From Prevotella sp. UBA1378 (GTDB lineage: Bacteria; Bacteroidota; Bacteroidia; Bacteroidales; Bacteroidaceae), in assembly GCA_002305505.1 (NCBI GenBank), contig DBRC01000013.1, forward strand, positions 1-21,175: 21,175 nt of DNA, written 5' to 3'. The notes beneath the pieces are model-generated. The model worked only from the letters and a program-made list of their open reading frames with translations. It was not told the origin of the DNA and searched no databases. Both the position numbers and the translations under genes were made by a program. Shown here in pieces: positions 13,791 to 21,175 of the stretch. Each line of letters begins with the position of its first letter. Positions within the stretch are counted from its first letter, which is position 1.

Positions 13791-16620
13791 CATCTCAAAC
13801 GTCCCAAACAATGCAACTTTGGAGATTTCTTACGTGGGTTTCCAAACAAAGACAGTCAGTGTTGGTTCTAAAAACATCCTGTCCATTTCATTGTCTCAAG
13901 ACGAATACCTTTTGAACGAAATCGTTGCAGTAGGATATGGTACGATGAAAAAGAGGGATCTTACGGGAGCAATATCTTCCATCAGGAGTGAAGACATCGT
14001 CAAAACACCCACCACTAATGTCATGGAAACAATTCAAGGCAAGGTGACCGGCTTAGATATAACCAAAAGTAGCGGCGAGCTGGGGGCTCCGCTCAATATG
14101 ACCCTCCGCGGGAACCGCTCTATTTACGGCAACAACAGCCCTCTCTTCATCGTAGACGGCATGGAGGGGTCTTTCGAAAGCCTTAACCCGAATGACATCG
14201 CTTCAATCGAGGTACTGAAAGACGCTTCATCAACTGCAATCTATGGAGCGGCCGGTGCCAACGGTGTTATCCTGATTACCACAAAGAACGCCGAAAAAGG
14301 TAAATTCAGCATCAATATGGATGCTTATATCGGGATAAACAAGGTGACATGCTTCCCGGAAATCAATACAGGTGACGCCTATATCAACTTTAGGCGCGAA
14401 GCAGCCAAAACAGCAGGCAAGTGGAGTAGTCCTGCCGACGACGAAAGCATCTGGCCGAGCTACATGCAGGATCTCATCAAGAAGAACCAATGGGTTAACT
14501 GGTATGATTTGGCAACACAGACAGGCACTACACAAAACTACACCCTGTCCACAAACTATGCAAATGACCGCATCAAGAGCTACTTTTCCCTTGGCTACAA
14601 TAATACCGAGGGGCTGATTAAAGGTGAAGAACTGAGGAGATATTCTGCCCGCGCAAAGATTGATTTCACAGCAAACCGATATATTACATACGGCCTCAAC
14701 CTATACGCGCTCTATTCCAATCACGACGCAAGGGGCAGCCGTGTATGGAACAGAATCATCTGTACCCCACCTCTCGGTACCCCATACGATGAAGACGGGA
14801 ACATGGTTCTTTACCCTGTTGGCGGCGATACCGGGAACATCAACCCATTGGCAGACAACGCTCCCGGCGAATATGTCCATAACACGAAGACGCTTACAGT
14901 TACCCCCCAAGCCTATGTCGAAATCACCCCTATAGAAGGATTGTCGTTCAAAAGCGTCCTGGGGGGCACGTTCAACAATACTAAAGGCGGCAACTTCATT
15001 GGCAACAACTCTTTTAATGGCCTGCAGACAGGCTCCTACGCGGAGGTACCTAACACCTTTACATACAACTACGAATGGCAGAATATCTTGACCTACAAAT
15101 TAAACATTAACAACGTTCATGATTTTGTTTTCACCGCCGTTACCGATTGGGAAAAGAAGAGAAGGGAATATTCGCTGGCACGGGCTTACACCTTTGATAC
15201 GAACAGTTACTCTTACAACAACTTAGGCGGCGCCACCGGTACCCCGAAAGTTGCTTCCAACTATGTCCAGAGCCAGAAAATGTCCTATGTAGGGCGTATC
15301 AACTACAGCTTATTGGGCAGATACCTCTTCACGCTGAGCGGGCGCTGGGACGGTTCGTCAATGCTTGCTGACGGTAAGAAATGGGACTTCTTCCCGGCAA
15401 TGGCCTTTGCATGGCGCCTTTCCGACGAAAAATTCATGGAATCTACAAAGAACTGGCTCTCAAACCTGAAACTCCGCCTGAGTTATGGCGTTACGGGCAA
15501 CGCAGGTGCAGAGGAATATGCGACACTGGCATACAGCCGCACCGGTATCATCGGATTCCAGGATACCCCACAATCGTACAGTGGCTATTCTCAAAACGTT
15601 GCCAACCTCGATTTAGGATGGGAAAAATCACGTATGTTCGACGTAGGCCTTGACATCGGCCTGCTCAACGGCCGTATTGAGGTTGTGGCCGACTGGTATA
15701 GGACGAAGACTACCGACCTGCTATTCCAAAAGAGCCTGCCTTATGCAGCTGGCGGCTATGCAAGCTCGCCATTCAAGATATGGACCAACGTAGGGGAAAC
15801 AAAGAATACCGGTTTCGAGCTGGCTATCACAAGCCGCAACTTCGTAGGTGAAAAGTTTAACTGGACGTCAACTTTTACATTCGCGACAAACAAGGAAAAG
15901 GTGATTAAAACCACATCCGACGGCCCACTCCAGTTCGGTGACTATTACTTAATCCCCGGAGAGCCTATCCATACTTATTATATGTATAAATACCTTGGCA
16001 TCTGGGGTACCGGGGAGGCAGAAGAAGCGGCGAAATATGGGCAGAAGCCGGGGCAGATACATGTAGCAGAAAACGGAGAACCCAATTACAAGCTGAATTC
16101 CGACGACTATCATGTAATTGGCCATGCAGCCCCAAACTGGACGGCCGGACTGACAAACACTCTATCGTATGCGGGGCTTGACCTGACAGTACACATGATT
16201 GCCCGATGGGGGCATACCATTGCATACGGCTTCACCGGCTGGTACCGCCTCGACGGACTGTCCCCATCGCCTGCAATCTGCGACTACTGGACTGAAGAAA
16301 ATCAGTCGGCCCGCTATCCACAGCCTAACATGAACAGTTCGCAGGACGCTTATCAGAATAACAGTTCCCTAAACTATTTCGACGGCTCTTACCTGAAAAT
16401 CAAGACTATTTCGCTCGGGTATACGCTACCAAAGAAGCTATTGAAGGATTTCCATATTCAGAACATCAGAGTCTACGCTACGGCAAGCAACCCGTTCATC
16501 TTTGCAAAAAACCATTATCTGAAGGATTACGACCTTGAGAAAGGCGGCGATGATGACGATGCCCCCCTGTCTAAACAATATGTATTCGGTATCAATGTTA
16601 CATTCTAAAAAAACAATACG

Positions 16621-18426
16621 ATGAAAAGATTAAATATATTCATTTTAACCATCGCCGGACTGGCATACCTGAACAGTTGCAGCCTGATGGAAGAGAACCC
16701 TTCCGCAATATCTACTGATGAAGAATGGTCAACGGCCGAAGGTTTCGAGAAATTGATAAATGGTTGCTATTATGATATGGTGCGTATCATTTACGGACAG
16801 GGCGAGGATACGTATATCATGACTTCCGAGGCAGGTACTGATATATGGCAGGATGTCCGTGACGGCAGTAATGGCAACTGGAGCAAGGTGCTTACGTATG
16901 ACGACTTCGGCCCTTCCGTAGGCATGTTCCAAGAAGCATACAGCGGTTTCTACGGCACTCTCAGCCAATGTAACGCAGCCATTCATTATGCCGATAAAGT
17001 AACGGGGATGTCTGAGAGCGAAAAAAACGCCTTAGTTGCAGAGGCAAGGTTTATCCGCGCCCACAGCCTCTTCAATATTGTTGAGTATTGGGGCGGGAAA
17101 TACATGCCGACGAAGCCCCTGACTTCTCCTGTCACTTCTTTGCCATCAAGCACAGTCAATGATTTCTATAAGGTCATAATGGACGACCTTGAGTTCGCAA
17201 TAAAACACTTGCCTGTGTCACAAAAAGTCACAGGGCATGTAATCCGTGCTGCCGCATACCATCTTTACGCTAAGGCTTGCCTTACTTATTCCACGTATAC
17301 CGACGGTTTGGGTAATTGCGCAGCAATCACCCAAGCGGAAAGCAAAGAACTTCTCGGCAAAGCCAAGTATGCCGCCGATTATTTGATTGACAACCAGCAT
17401 TCATTGGGTGTAAGCCTGTATGATAATGCATCGGAAATATTTGCAGACGAGAACAACAAGAACAATAAAGAGGCACTGTTTGTTGTTACACACTCTTCTA
17501 TCCAGGCATACAACCCCCGTGGCAACTACTATAACCGTGCCTGGAAACACTGGGATGCTTATAGCAATAATTCTGCGGGCATCTTCCTTGATGGCATTAC
17601 CCCCAGTTATGATACAGAGGTTGGGGGGATAGCAACACACAAGCTGTCAAAGGGCAATTGCTATATGGCTCCTTCCAAGTATATGCTTAACCTATATGGC
17701 GAGAAGGATACACGCTATGATGCATTCTTCTTTGACACTTATTATATAAACAAACCTAATAACGGCAATTACTATACATGGACCGAATCTGATGCAAAAA
17801 GATACGGTTTAAGTTCGTCCCGTGTCGGGAACAGCAGTTATGACATCATGGTTGGGGATACTTGTATCTATCTGTCACGTGACAGATATTACACACAGGC
17901 CGAGAAGAATGCTTCCCGTTATGCAATCTACAATATTGCTGATAATTATGTGGACACATCGAAACCCGGCATGTTTTTCCCAAGTTTAAGGAAGAACAAT
18001 AACCCAAGCCTATATGCTGGTACGAATGCTTCGAAGCCTTACTCGTACGGGGACTGTATCGTATATCGCCTTGCCGAAACCTATCTGCTCGCAGCAGAGA
18101 TTGATTGGAGATTAGGTGATAAGAATTCTGCCGCTGACCGTGTGAACGTTATAAGGAACCGCGCCTGCAAAAACCATGACAAGAGCATGAACATCACGCC
18201 TTCTGATATCGCTCAGGATTTCTTGTTGGATGAAAATGCCCGTGAACTGATTGGGGAATGGCAACGATGGAAAACCCTGAAAAGATTCCGCGCATTTGAA
18301 AGCCGTATCAGCATGTGTAACCCTCAGATTACTGCTTTCCAACCATATTATTACATGCGTCCCATACCTGCGAATGAAATCCTGCTGATTGATAATGCCG
18401 CAGAATACCAGAATCCGGGGTATTGA
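16621..18426 (+). CDS. SusD/RagB-family nutrient-binding outer-membrane lipoprotein
   Basis: 601 residues. Lipoprotein signal ends at LNSC with Cys20, followed by SLMEEN, an acidic stretch like Bacteroides surface-export signals. The body has the SusD fold pattern: N-terminal helical TPR-like region with NGCYYDM, QCNAAIHYAD and AEARFIRAHSLFNIVEYWGG, and the C-terminal region with VYRLAETYLLAAEIDWRLGD...RVNVIRNRAC and ENARELIGEWQRWKTLKRF, hallmarks of the family. Aromatic-rich Tyr/Trp segments suit glycan or peptide binding. It follows susC after 12 bases and depends on the same message, so the insertion in susC is probably polar. No glycoside hydrolase, sulfatase or regulator lies beside it, so substrate cannot be inferred. 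Confidence 0.95.
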   Translation: MKRLNIFILTIAGLAYLNSCSLMEENPSAISTDEEWSTAEGFEKLINGCYYDMVRIIYGQGEDTYIMTSEAGTDIWQDVRDGSNGNWSKVLTYDDFGPSVGMFQEAYSGFYGTLSQCNAAIHYADKVTGMSESEKNALVAEARFIRAHSLFNIVEYWGGKYMPTKPLTSPVTSLPSSTVNDFYKVIMDDLEFAIKHLPVSQKVTGHVIRAAAYHLYAKACLTYSTYTDGLGNCAAITQAESKELLGKAKYAADYLIDNQHSLGVSLYDNASEIFADENNKNNKEALFVVTHSSIQAYNPRGNYYNRAWKHWDAYSNNSAGIFLDGITPSYDTEVGGIATHKLSKGNCYMAPSKYMLNLYGEKDTRYDAFFFDTYYINKPNNGNYYTWTESDAKRYGLSSSRVGNSSYDIMVGDTCIYLSRDRYYTQAEKNASRYAIYNIADNYVDTSKPGMFFPSLRKNNNPSLYAGTNASKPYSYGDCIVYRLAETYLLAAEIDWRLGDKNSAADRVNVIRNRACKNHDKSMNITPSDIAQDFLLDENARELIGEWQRWKTLKRFRAFESRISMCNPQITAFQPYYYMRPIPANEILLIDNAAEYQNPGY

Positions 18427-18431
18427 AAGAC

Positions 18432-18524
18432 AGCCAAAGGCAGCACGCAGATAATGGGCGAAAATATTTATTGCAATCTGAGAAATATTACTTTCGCCCC
18501 ATTATCTGCCTCCTGCCCTTGGCT
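18432..18524 (+). terminator. Long imperfect hairpin after susD
   Basis: Left arm 18432-18470 pairs with 18483-18524: outer AGCCAAAGGCAG with mismatches, core GCAGATAATGGG perfectly inverted, then CGAAA/TTTCG and ATATTT/AAATAT with small bulges. No T-run follows the right arm. Placed six bases after the susD stop, it most likely ends the susCD transcript. The right arm merges into a decayed transposase. Confidence 0.6.
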
Positions 18525-18720
18525 TGCCGAGTTCCTTGTAGACCTTCAGGGGGCACGACGCAGATACAGATGTGTGCCTCGATTCTTCTTCTCGCGAAAT
18601 GAAACACCGGACGTATTTCTATCTTTGACTTGGCAATGCCAACGGTATGCAGTTTTCGGTAATTACCTTTTATTTTCTCTGCAACGATAACATTCGTAGA
18701 GCATTCCGCCCTGATGTTTG
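18523..18720 (-). pseudogene. Decayed C-terminal fragment of an IS1634/IS4-type transposase
   Basis: On the minus strand 18634-18554 reads AKSKIEIRPVFHFARRRIEA and then HICICVV. After a one-base frame change, 18551-18523 continues LKVYKELGK. Upstream, KTAYR lies in a further frame. This order (…AYR-IAKSKIEIRPVFH…RRRIEAHICIC-ALKVYKEL) is the typical end of IS1634-like transposases, just after the catalytic region. At least two frameshifts and stops, with no recognisable remainder of the element, show an old relic. Family named from remembered motifs. Confidence 0.75.
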
Positions 18721-18942
18721 TTGCATGTTAACATTCTTTAAATATGAAGTTGATTATCTTTGTTTTTATTTCACTAAATTTGGAGCGATTAATATTACAA
18801 CAGCGTCGATTTGACTGGCGCATTAACCCAAAATAATATATCAACTCACAAGTGTCCGATTATTGCCCGAATCATCATTTAAATAGTTAATATGTAATGA
18901 GATATGGTGTTTTTAAAATCTTCCGATCTGATTTCTTATCTT
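18721..18942. other. AT-rich gap, no gene recognised
   Basis: No frame with recognisable protein on either strand. TATCTTTG near 18755 and again at 18936-18943 match the -7 consensus, but the first leads into no obvious gene. May be further degraded insertion-element DNA. Confidence 0.5.
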
Positions 18943-18969
18943 TGTACTGTCCAAGATATAAGATAGTAC
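18936..18969 (+). promoter_or_regulatory. Candidate -7 box with adjoining short dyad
   Basis: TATCTTTG matches TAnnTTTG. Immediately downstream GTACTGTC is inverted as GATAGTAC after a short spacer (7 of 8 bases), which would form a dyad or small stem at the transcript start. It precedes a tiny ORF at 18975 and the LRR gene at 19288. Confidence 0.35.
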
Positions 18970-18974
18970 AGAAT

Positions 18975-19046
18975 ATGATAGCCATGATTCAAGAACTCTC
19001 TCGCTACGTAGGCACGAAACTGGCCATACTCAGCTATTTTTTTTAA
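18975..19046 (+). CDS. Possible 23-residue ORF or start of a frameshifted gene
   Basis: Reads MIAMIQELSRYVGTKLAILSYFF and stops just after a run of eight T (19037-19044). With two more bases in that run the frame would continue LKWLRYGMKKKYYLHFHRG. Codons look protein-like and an amphipathic-to-hydrophobic helix is possible, but no family is recognised. It could be a micro-protein, a leader peptide for the LRR gene, or a broken gene start. Positions 19047-19287 hold nothing else I can name. Confidence 0.25.
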   Translation: MIAMIQELSRYVGTKLAILSYFF

Positions 19047-19287
19047 AGTGGTTGAGGTATGGAATGAAGAAGAAATACTATTTACATTTCCATAGAGGAT
19101 GAAGACGGTATCTGCGAAAATCTGTATCTGTGCAATCTCTCTGTTTCTTCTTATCTCCCGAGGACAAGCAATGGGTTATATAAACTGTTTCAGTATCCAA
19201 TTTCATGATTTTCATGAAGTGTTTGATTATATCAAGGAGATAGGATGTTATGTAAAAAGAGCTACTAACATTAAAATTATTCAAGCT

Positions 19288-20997
19288 ATGAAACAAACAG
19301 TATTATTGAAAGTTTTGCTCATCGGGATGATGACACTTCCGCAATTGAGTTTTGGACAATCCCATACGGATATTGAGGGTAGTCCTGCCGAGGAATACGA
19401 TTTCAAGTTTATCCTCGATAAAGACGATGAGGGTGAATTTTATGCTGTTCTTACGGAAGTAAACGATAGTGTGAAAGATCTCGTTGTTCCTGACTCCGTA
19501 AAGGCTCATAAATGGACTGGCATGTATTATCAACCTCTTTATTTTCCTTTAAAAAAAATAAAAACAAATAAGTACAAAACAAATACTACTCTCGAAAATC
19601 TTGTTTTGGGCAATGTTTTAGAGACAATTGAAAGTTGTCAGGGATTAAATAATCTGAAACAGATAGTGATGCCGGCTGTAAAAAGAATTAAAGAATCTGC
19701 TTTTTGGGGCATTCGCCTTCTCTCTTCAGTAGAGTTGCCTGAAATTGTAGAGATCGGCAATAATGCTTTTAGAAATTGTTATAATCTGAAGGAGGTAGCG
19801 CTTGGTCCCAATTTAGAGGAAATAGGCGGATCAGCTTTCTCCGGTTGCAAAAATCTGGAAAGGGTAGTACTTGGCCCCAAATTGGAGAAAATTGGGTTTG
19901 GAACATTCTGGGGGGCAGAGAAACTTACATCCATAGAGTTACCCCAAAGTTTGAAAATTATCGACTCACATGCCTTCTATCAATGCAATTTGCAAGAAGT
20001 AGTACTCCCTGAAGGTCTTCAAGAGATTGGCGATTTTGCATTCAGTTACAACAAACACTTGAAGGCTATCCATATCCCAGCGCAAGTAAGAGCAATGTCC
20101 CATCTTGGCTGGTGGTGTACCGAACTGGCAAGCTTGACTGTAGATCCTAAAAATGCCAACTACGAAAGCTACGAGAATACCATCATAGAGAAAGCCACCA
20201 AGACGGTTATACAGGGATGCAACACTTCGCGCATACCGGAAGGGGTAGAGCATATCGGCCTTTTCGCATTCGCCGGATTCCCCGAACTGAAAGAAATCGT
20301 CTTCCCTGAATCTCTGCGCACCATTGGAAATTTTGCATTATCGGGCTGTACCTCTATTCGCCATCTCTATATTCCTAAAAATGTAGAAGATATAGGAAAT
20401 AATCATCCAATGATAGGATGCAAACAATTAGAAACCATCGATGTGGCTGAAGAGAATAAAACCTTCGATAGTAGGAATGGATGCCACGCTATAGTGAGAA
20501 CCGCCACGAACACTCTCGTTCTTGCCGGTTCAGAATCTACTATCCCGGAAGGAATTGAAAGCATTGGGGAAAGTGCATTTGAAGGTAAAGACCGAACCTC
20601 TGTCACCATTCCTGCATCCGTCAAAAAAATAGGTATAGAAGCGTTTTTAATGTGCGAGAATCTGAAGGATGTATATTCCCTGATAGAAAACCCTATGCCC
20701 ATAACAACAGATGTATTCGCGCCCCGGGAATACAGCGAGGAATATAATACAACCATATATGCGGGAAAGACTCTGCATGTATTGCCCGGCACAAGAAACA
20801 AATACCGACAGACTGCCGGATGGACCAAATTCGTGCACGTCCTCGAGGACATGGGTAATCCAAACCAAATAGAAGCCATACCCTTAGAAAAATCCTCTAT
20901 CAAAGTATCTTACTTTGATCTTCAAGGCCGGCAGCTACGACAGAAACCCTCGAAAGGACTTTACATTCAGAATGGGGAAAAAGTATTGATCAAGTAA
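19288..20997 (+). CDS. Secreted BspA-like leucine-rich-repeat protein with C-terminal sorting-like tail
   Basis: 569 residues from the ATG at 19288, chosen because a clean signal peptide follows (MKQTVLLKVLLIGMMTLPQL, cleavage near G23/Q24). The frame is open back to 19099, but that would bury the signal. After a short N-terminal region, about a dozen LRR_5 (BspA/Treponema pallidum type) repeats of about 23 residues run from about 115 to 510, e.g. LKEVALGPNLEEIGGSAFSG, LQEVVLPEGLQEIGDFAF, TIPEGIESIGESAFEG. The last 40 residues contain YFDLQGRQL...KGLYIQNGEKVLIK, like the short type IX (Por) sorting tails of Bacteroidales. Such proteins are surface or secreted adhesin-like proteins. AT-rich relative to the core genes; preceded by a transposase relic, so possibly acquired. 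Confidence 0.88.
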   Translation: MKQTVLLKVLLIGMMTLPQLSFGQSHTDIEGSPAEEYDFKFILDKDDEGEFYAVLTEVNDSVKDLVVPDSVKAHKWTGMYYQPLYFPLKKIKTNKYKTNTTLENLVLGNVLETIESCQGLNNLKQIVMPAVKRIKESAFWGIRLLSSVELPEIVEIGNNAFRNCYNLKEVALGPNLEEIGGSAFSGCKNLERVVLGPKLEKIGFGTFWGAEKLTSIELPQSLKIIDSHAFYQCNLQEVVLPEGLQEIGDFAFSYNKHLKAIHIPAQVRAMSHLGWWCTELASLTVDPKNANYESYENTIIEKATKTVIQGCNTSRIPEGVEHIGLFAFAGFPELKEIVFPESLRTIGNFALSGCTSIRHLYIPKNVEDIGNNHPMIGCKQLETIDVAEENKTFDSRNGCHAIVRTATNTLVLAGSESTIPEGIESIGESAFEGKDRTSVTIPASVKKIGIEAFLMCENLKDVYSLIENPMPITTDVFAPREYSEEYNTTIYAGKTLHVLPGTRNKYRQTAGWTKFVHVLEDMGNPNQIEAIPLEKSSIKVSYFDLQGRQLRQKPSKGLYIQNGEKVLIK

Positions 20998-21009
20998 TCT
21001 CTACATATT

Positions 21010-21076
21010 CTCATCCCGTTCTGCAATCATCTATACTTGAGTTCGGGAAAAGCAATTAACCTGGGCCCGGGATGAG
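21010..21076. terminator. Weak inverted repeat after the LRR gene
   Basis: CTCATCCCG (21010-21018) is inverted at 21068-21076, 49-base loop. The loop includes TTCGGGA and TGGGCCCGGG. It could end the LRR transcript, though no T-run is present and the right arm belongs to the terminal repeat. Confidence 0.35.
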
Positions 21077-21119
21077 GACATCACGTTAATCCGGACGGTG
21101 ATGCCCCTTTGCGCTGCGG
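21068..21119 (-). repeat. Right copy of the long inverted repeat
   Basis: Inverted partner of 1-52 (47 of 52 bases). A further piece (21036-21048) matches the bases just beyond the left copy. The next 56 bases to the window end (GC-rich, then ATTTTTGGCCATTTT) have no counterpart on the left because the window ends there. Likely the edge of a dispersed repeat. Confidence 0.85.
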
Positions 21120-21175
21120 CGGCATGGCCGTTGCAAGGCGGAGGATATACCCCCGTCTTGATTTTTGGCCATTTT

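Larger units (their letters stand above)
13681..16608 (+). pseudogene. SusC-family outer-membrane receptor, main fragment (IS-interrupted)
   Basis: The remaining 940 codons of the SusC gene run from 13786; the open frame extends back into the insertion element to a GTG at 13681, an artefact. Rejoined, the protein is 1024 residues, normal for SusC: signal peptide, carboxypeptidase-like domain (about 45-125), TonB-box-like NEIVAVGYG (about 128-136), plug (about 140-250, with LRGNRSIYGNNSPLFIVDGM and EVLKDASSTAIYGAAGANG), and a 22-strand barrel ending in the aromatic NVTF. It would import a TonB-dependent nutrient captured by the SusD lipoprotein 12 bases downstream. There is no STN domain, so no anti-sigma signalling. 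Without its signal peptide this fragment cannot reach the outer membrane. Substrate unknown. Confidence 0.9.

Noticed and set aside
19099..19287. N-terminal extension of the LRR protein from 19099
   Set aside because: It would bury a clean signal peptide at 19288 behind 63 residues; the upstream hydrophobic stretch has no good cleavage context and no ribosome site.

Overview
The window looks like chromosome from a gut-type member of the Bacteroidales. Supporting signs are a split SusC/SusD pair, a PorX-type response regulator, a BspA-like leucine-rich-repeat protein ending in a short sorting-domain-like tail, and repeated matches to the Bacteroidetes promoter (TTTG, 19-21 bases, TAnnTTTG). 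Genus cannot be fixed from sequence alone. Positions 1-52 and 21068-21119 form a long inverted repeat, so the window may be one assembled contig ending in a dispersed repeat.

Layout. 1-277: repeat end plus a decayed type IIG restriction-modification fragment. 322-2144 (minus): psd, pssA and a DUF4834 membrane protein, a phosphatidylethanolamine synthesis operon. 2478-6915 (plus): dnaE, trxA and a small acidic protein. 6921-7093: a very large hairpin built from GGATTA units between convergent genes. 7082-9170 (minus): tsaE and porX. These are housekeeping genes of high GC content.

9171-11740 is the most interesting part. A membrane-spanning TPR/helix-turn-helix regulator (9787-11364, minus) converges on a tiny lipoprotein gene (9568-9750, plus). 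Two collinear, ungapped ~155-base promoter regions lie at each side (9333-9487 and 11450-11604). Each carries three GCGTTGCA-type boxes at the same places, upstream of a well-spaced promoter. One drives the lipoprotein; the other drives a short orphan transcript that ends at a strong hairpin. I infer a small autoregulated surface-signalling module.

11740-18522: an orphan susC-susD pair whose susC is broken by a complete 1465-base IS1380-like element with an 18-base perfect terminal repeat and a 5-base target duplication. Removing the element restores a 1024-residue SusC exactly. 18523-18720: a decayed fragment of another transposase. 19288-20997: a secreted BspA-like LRR protein. The last 180 bases hold hairpins and the right repeat end.
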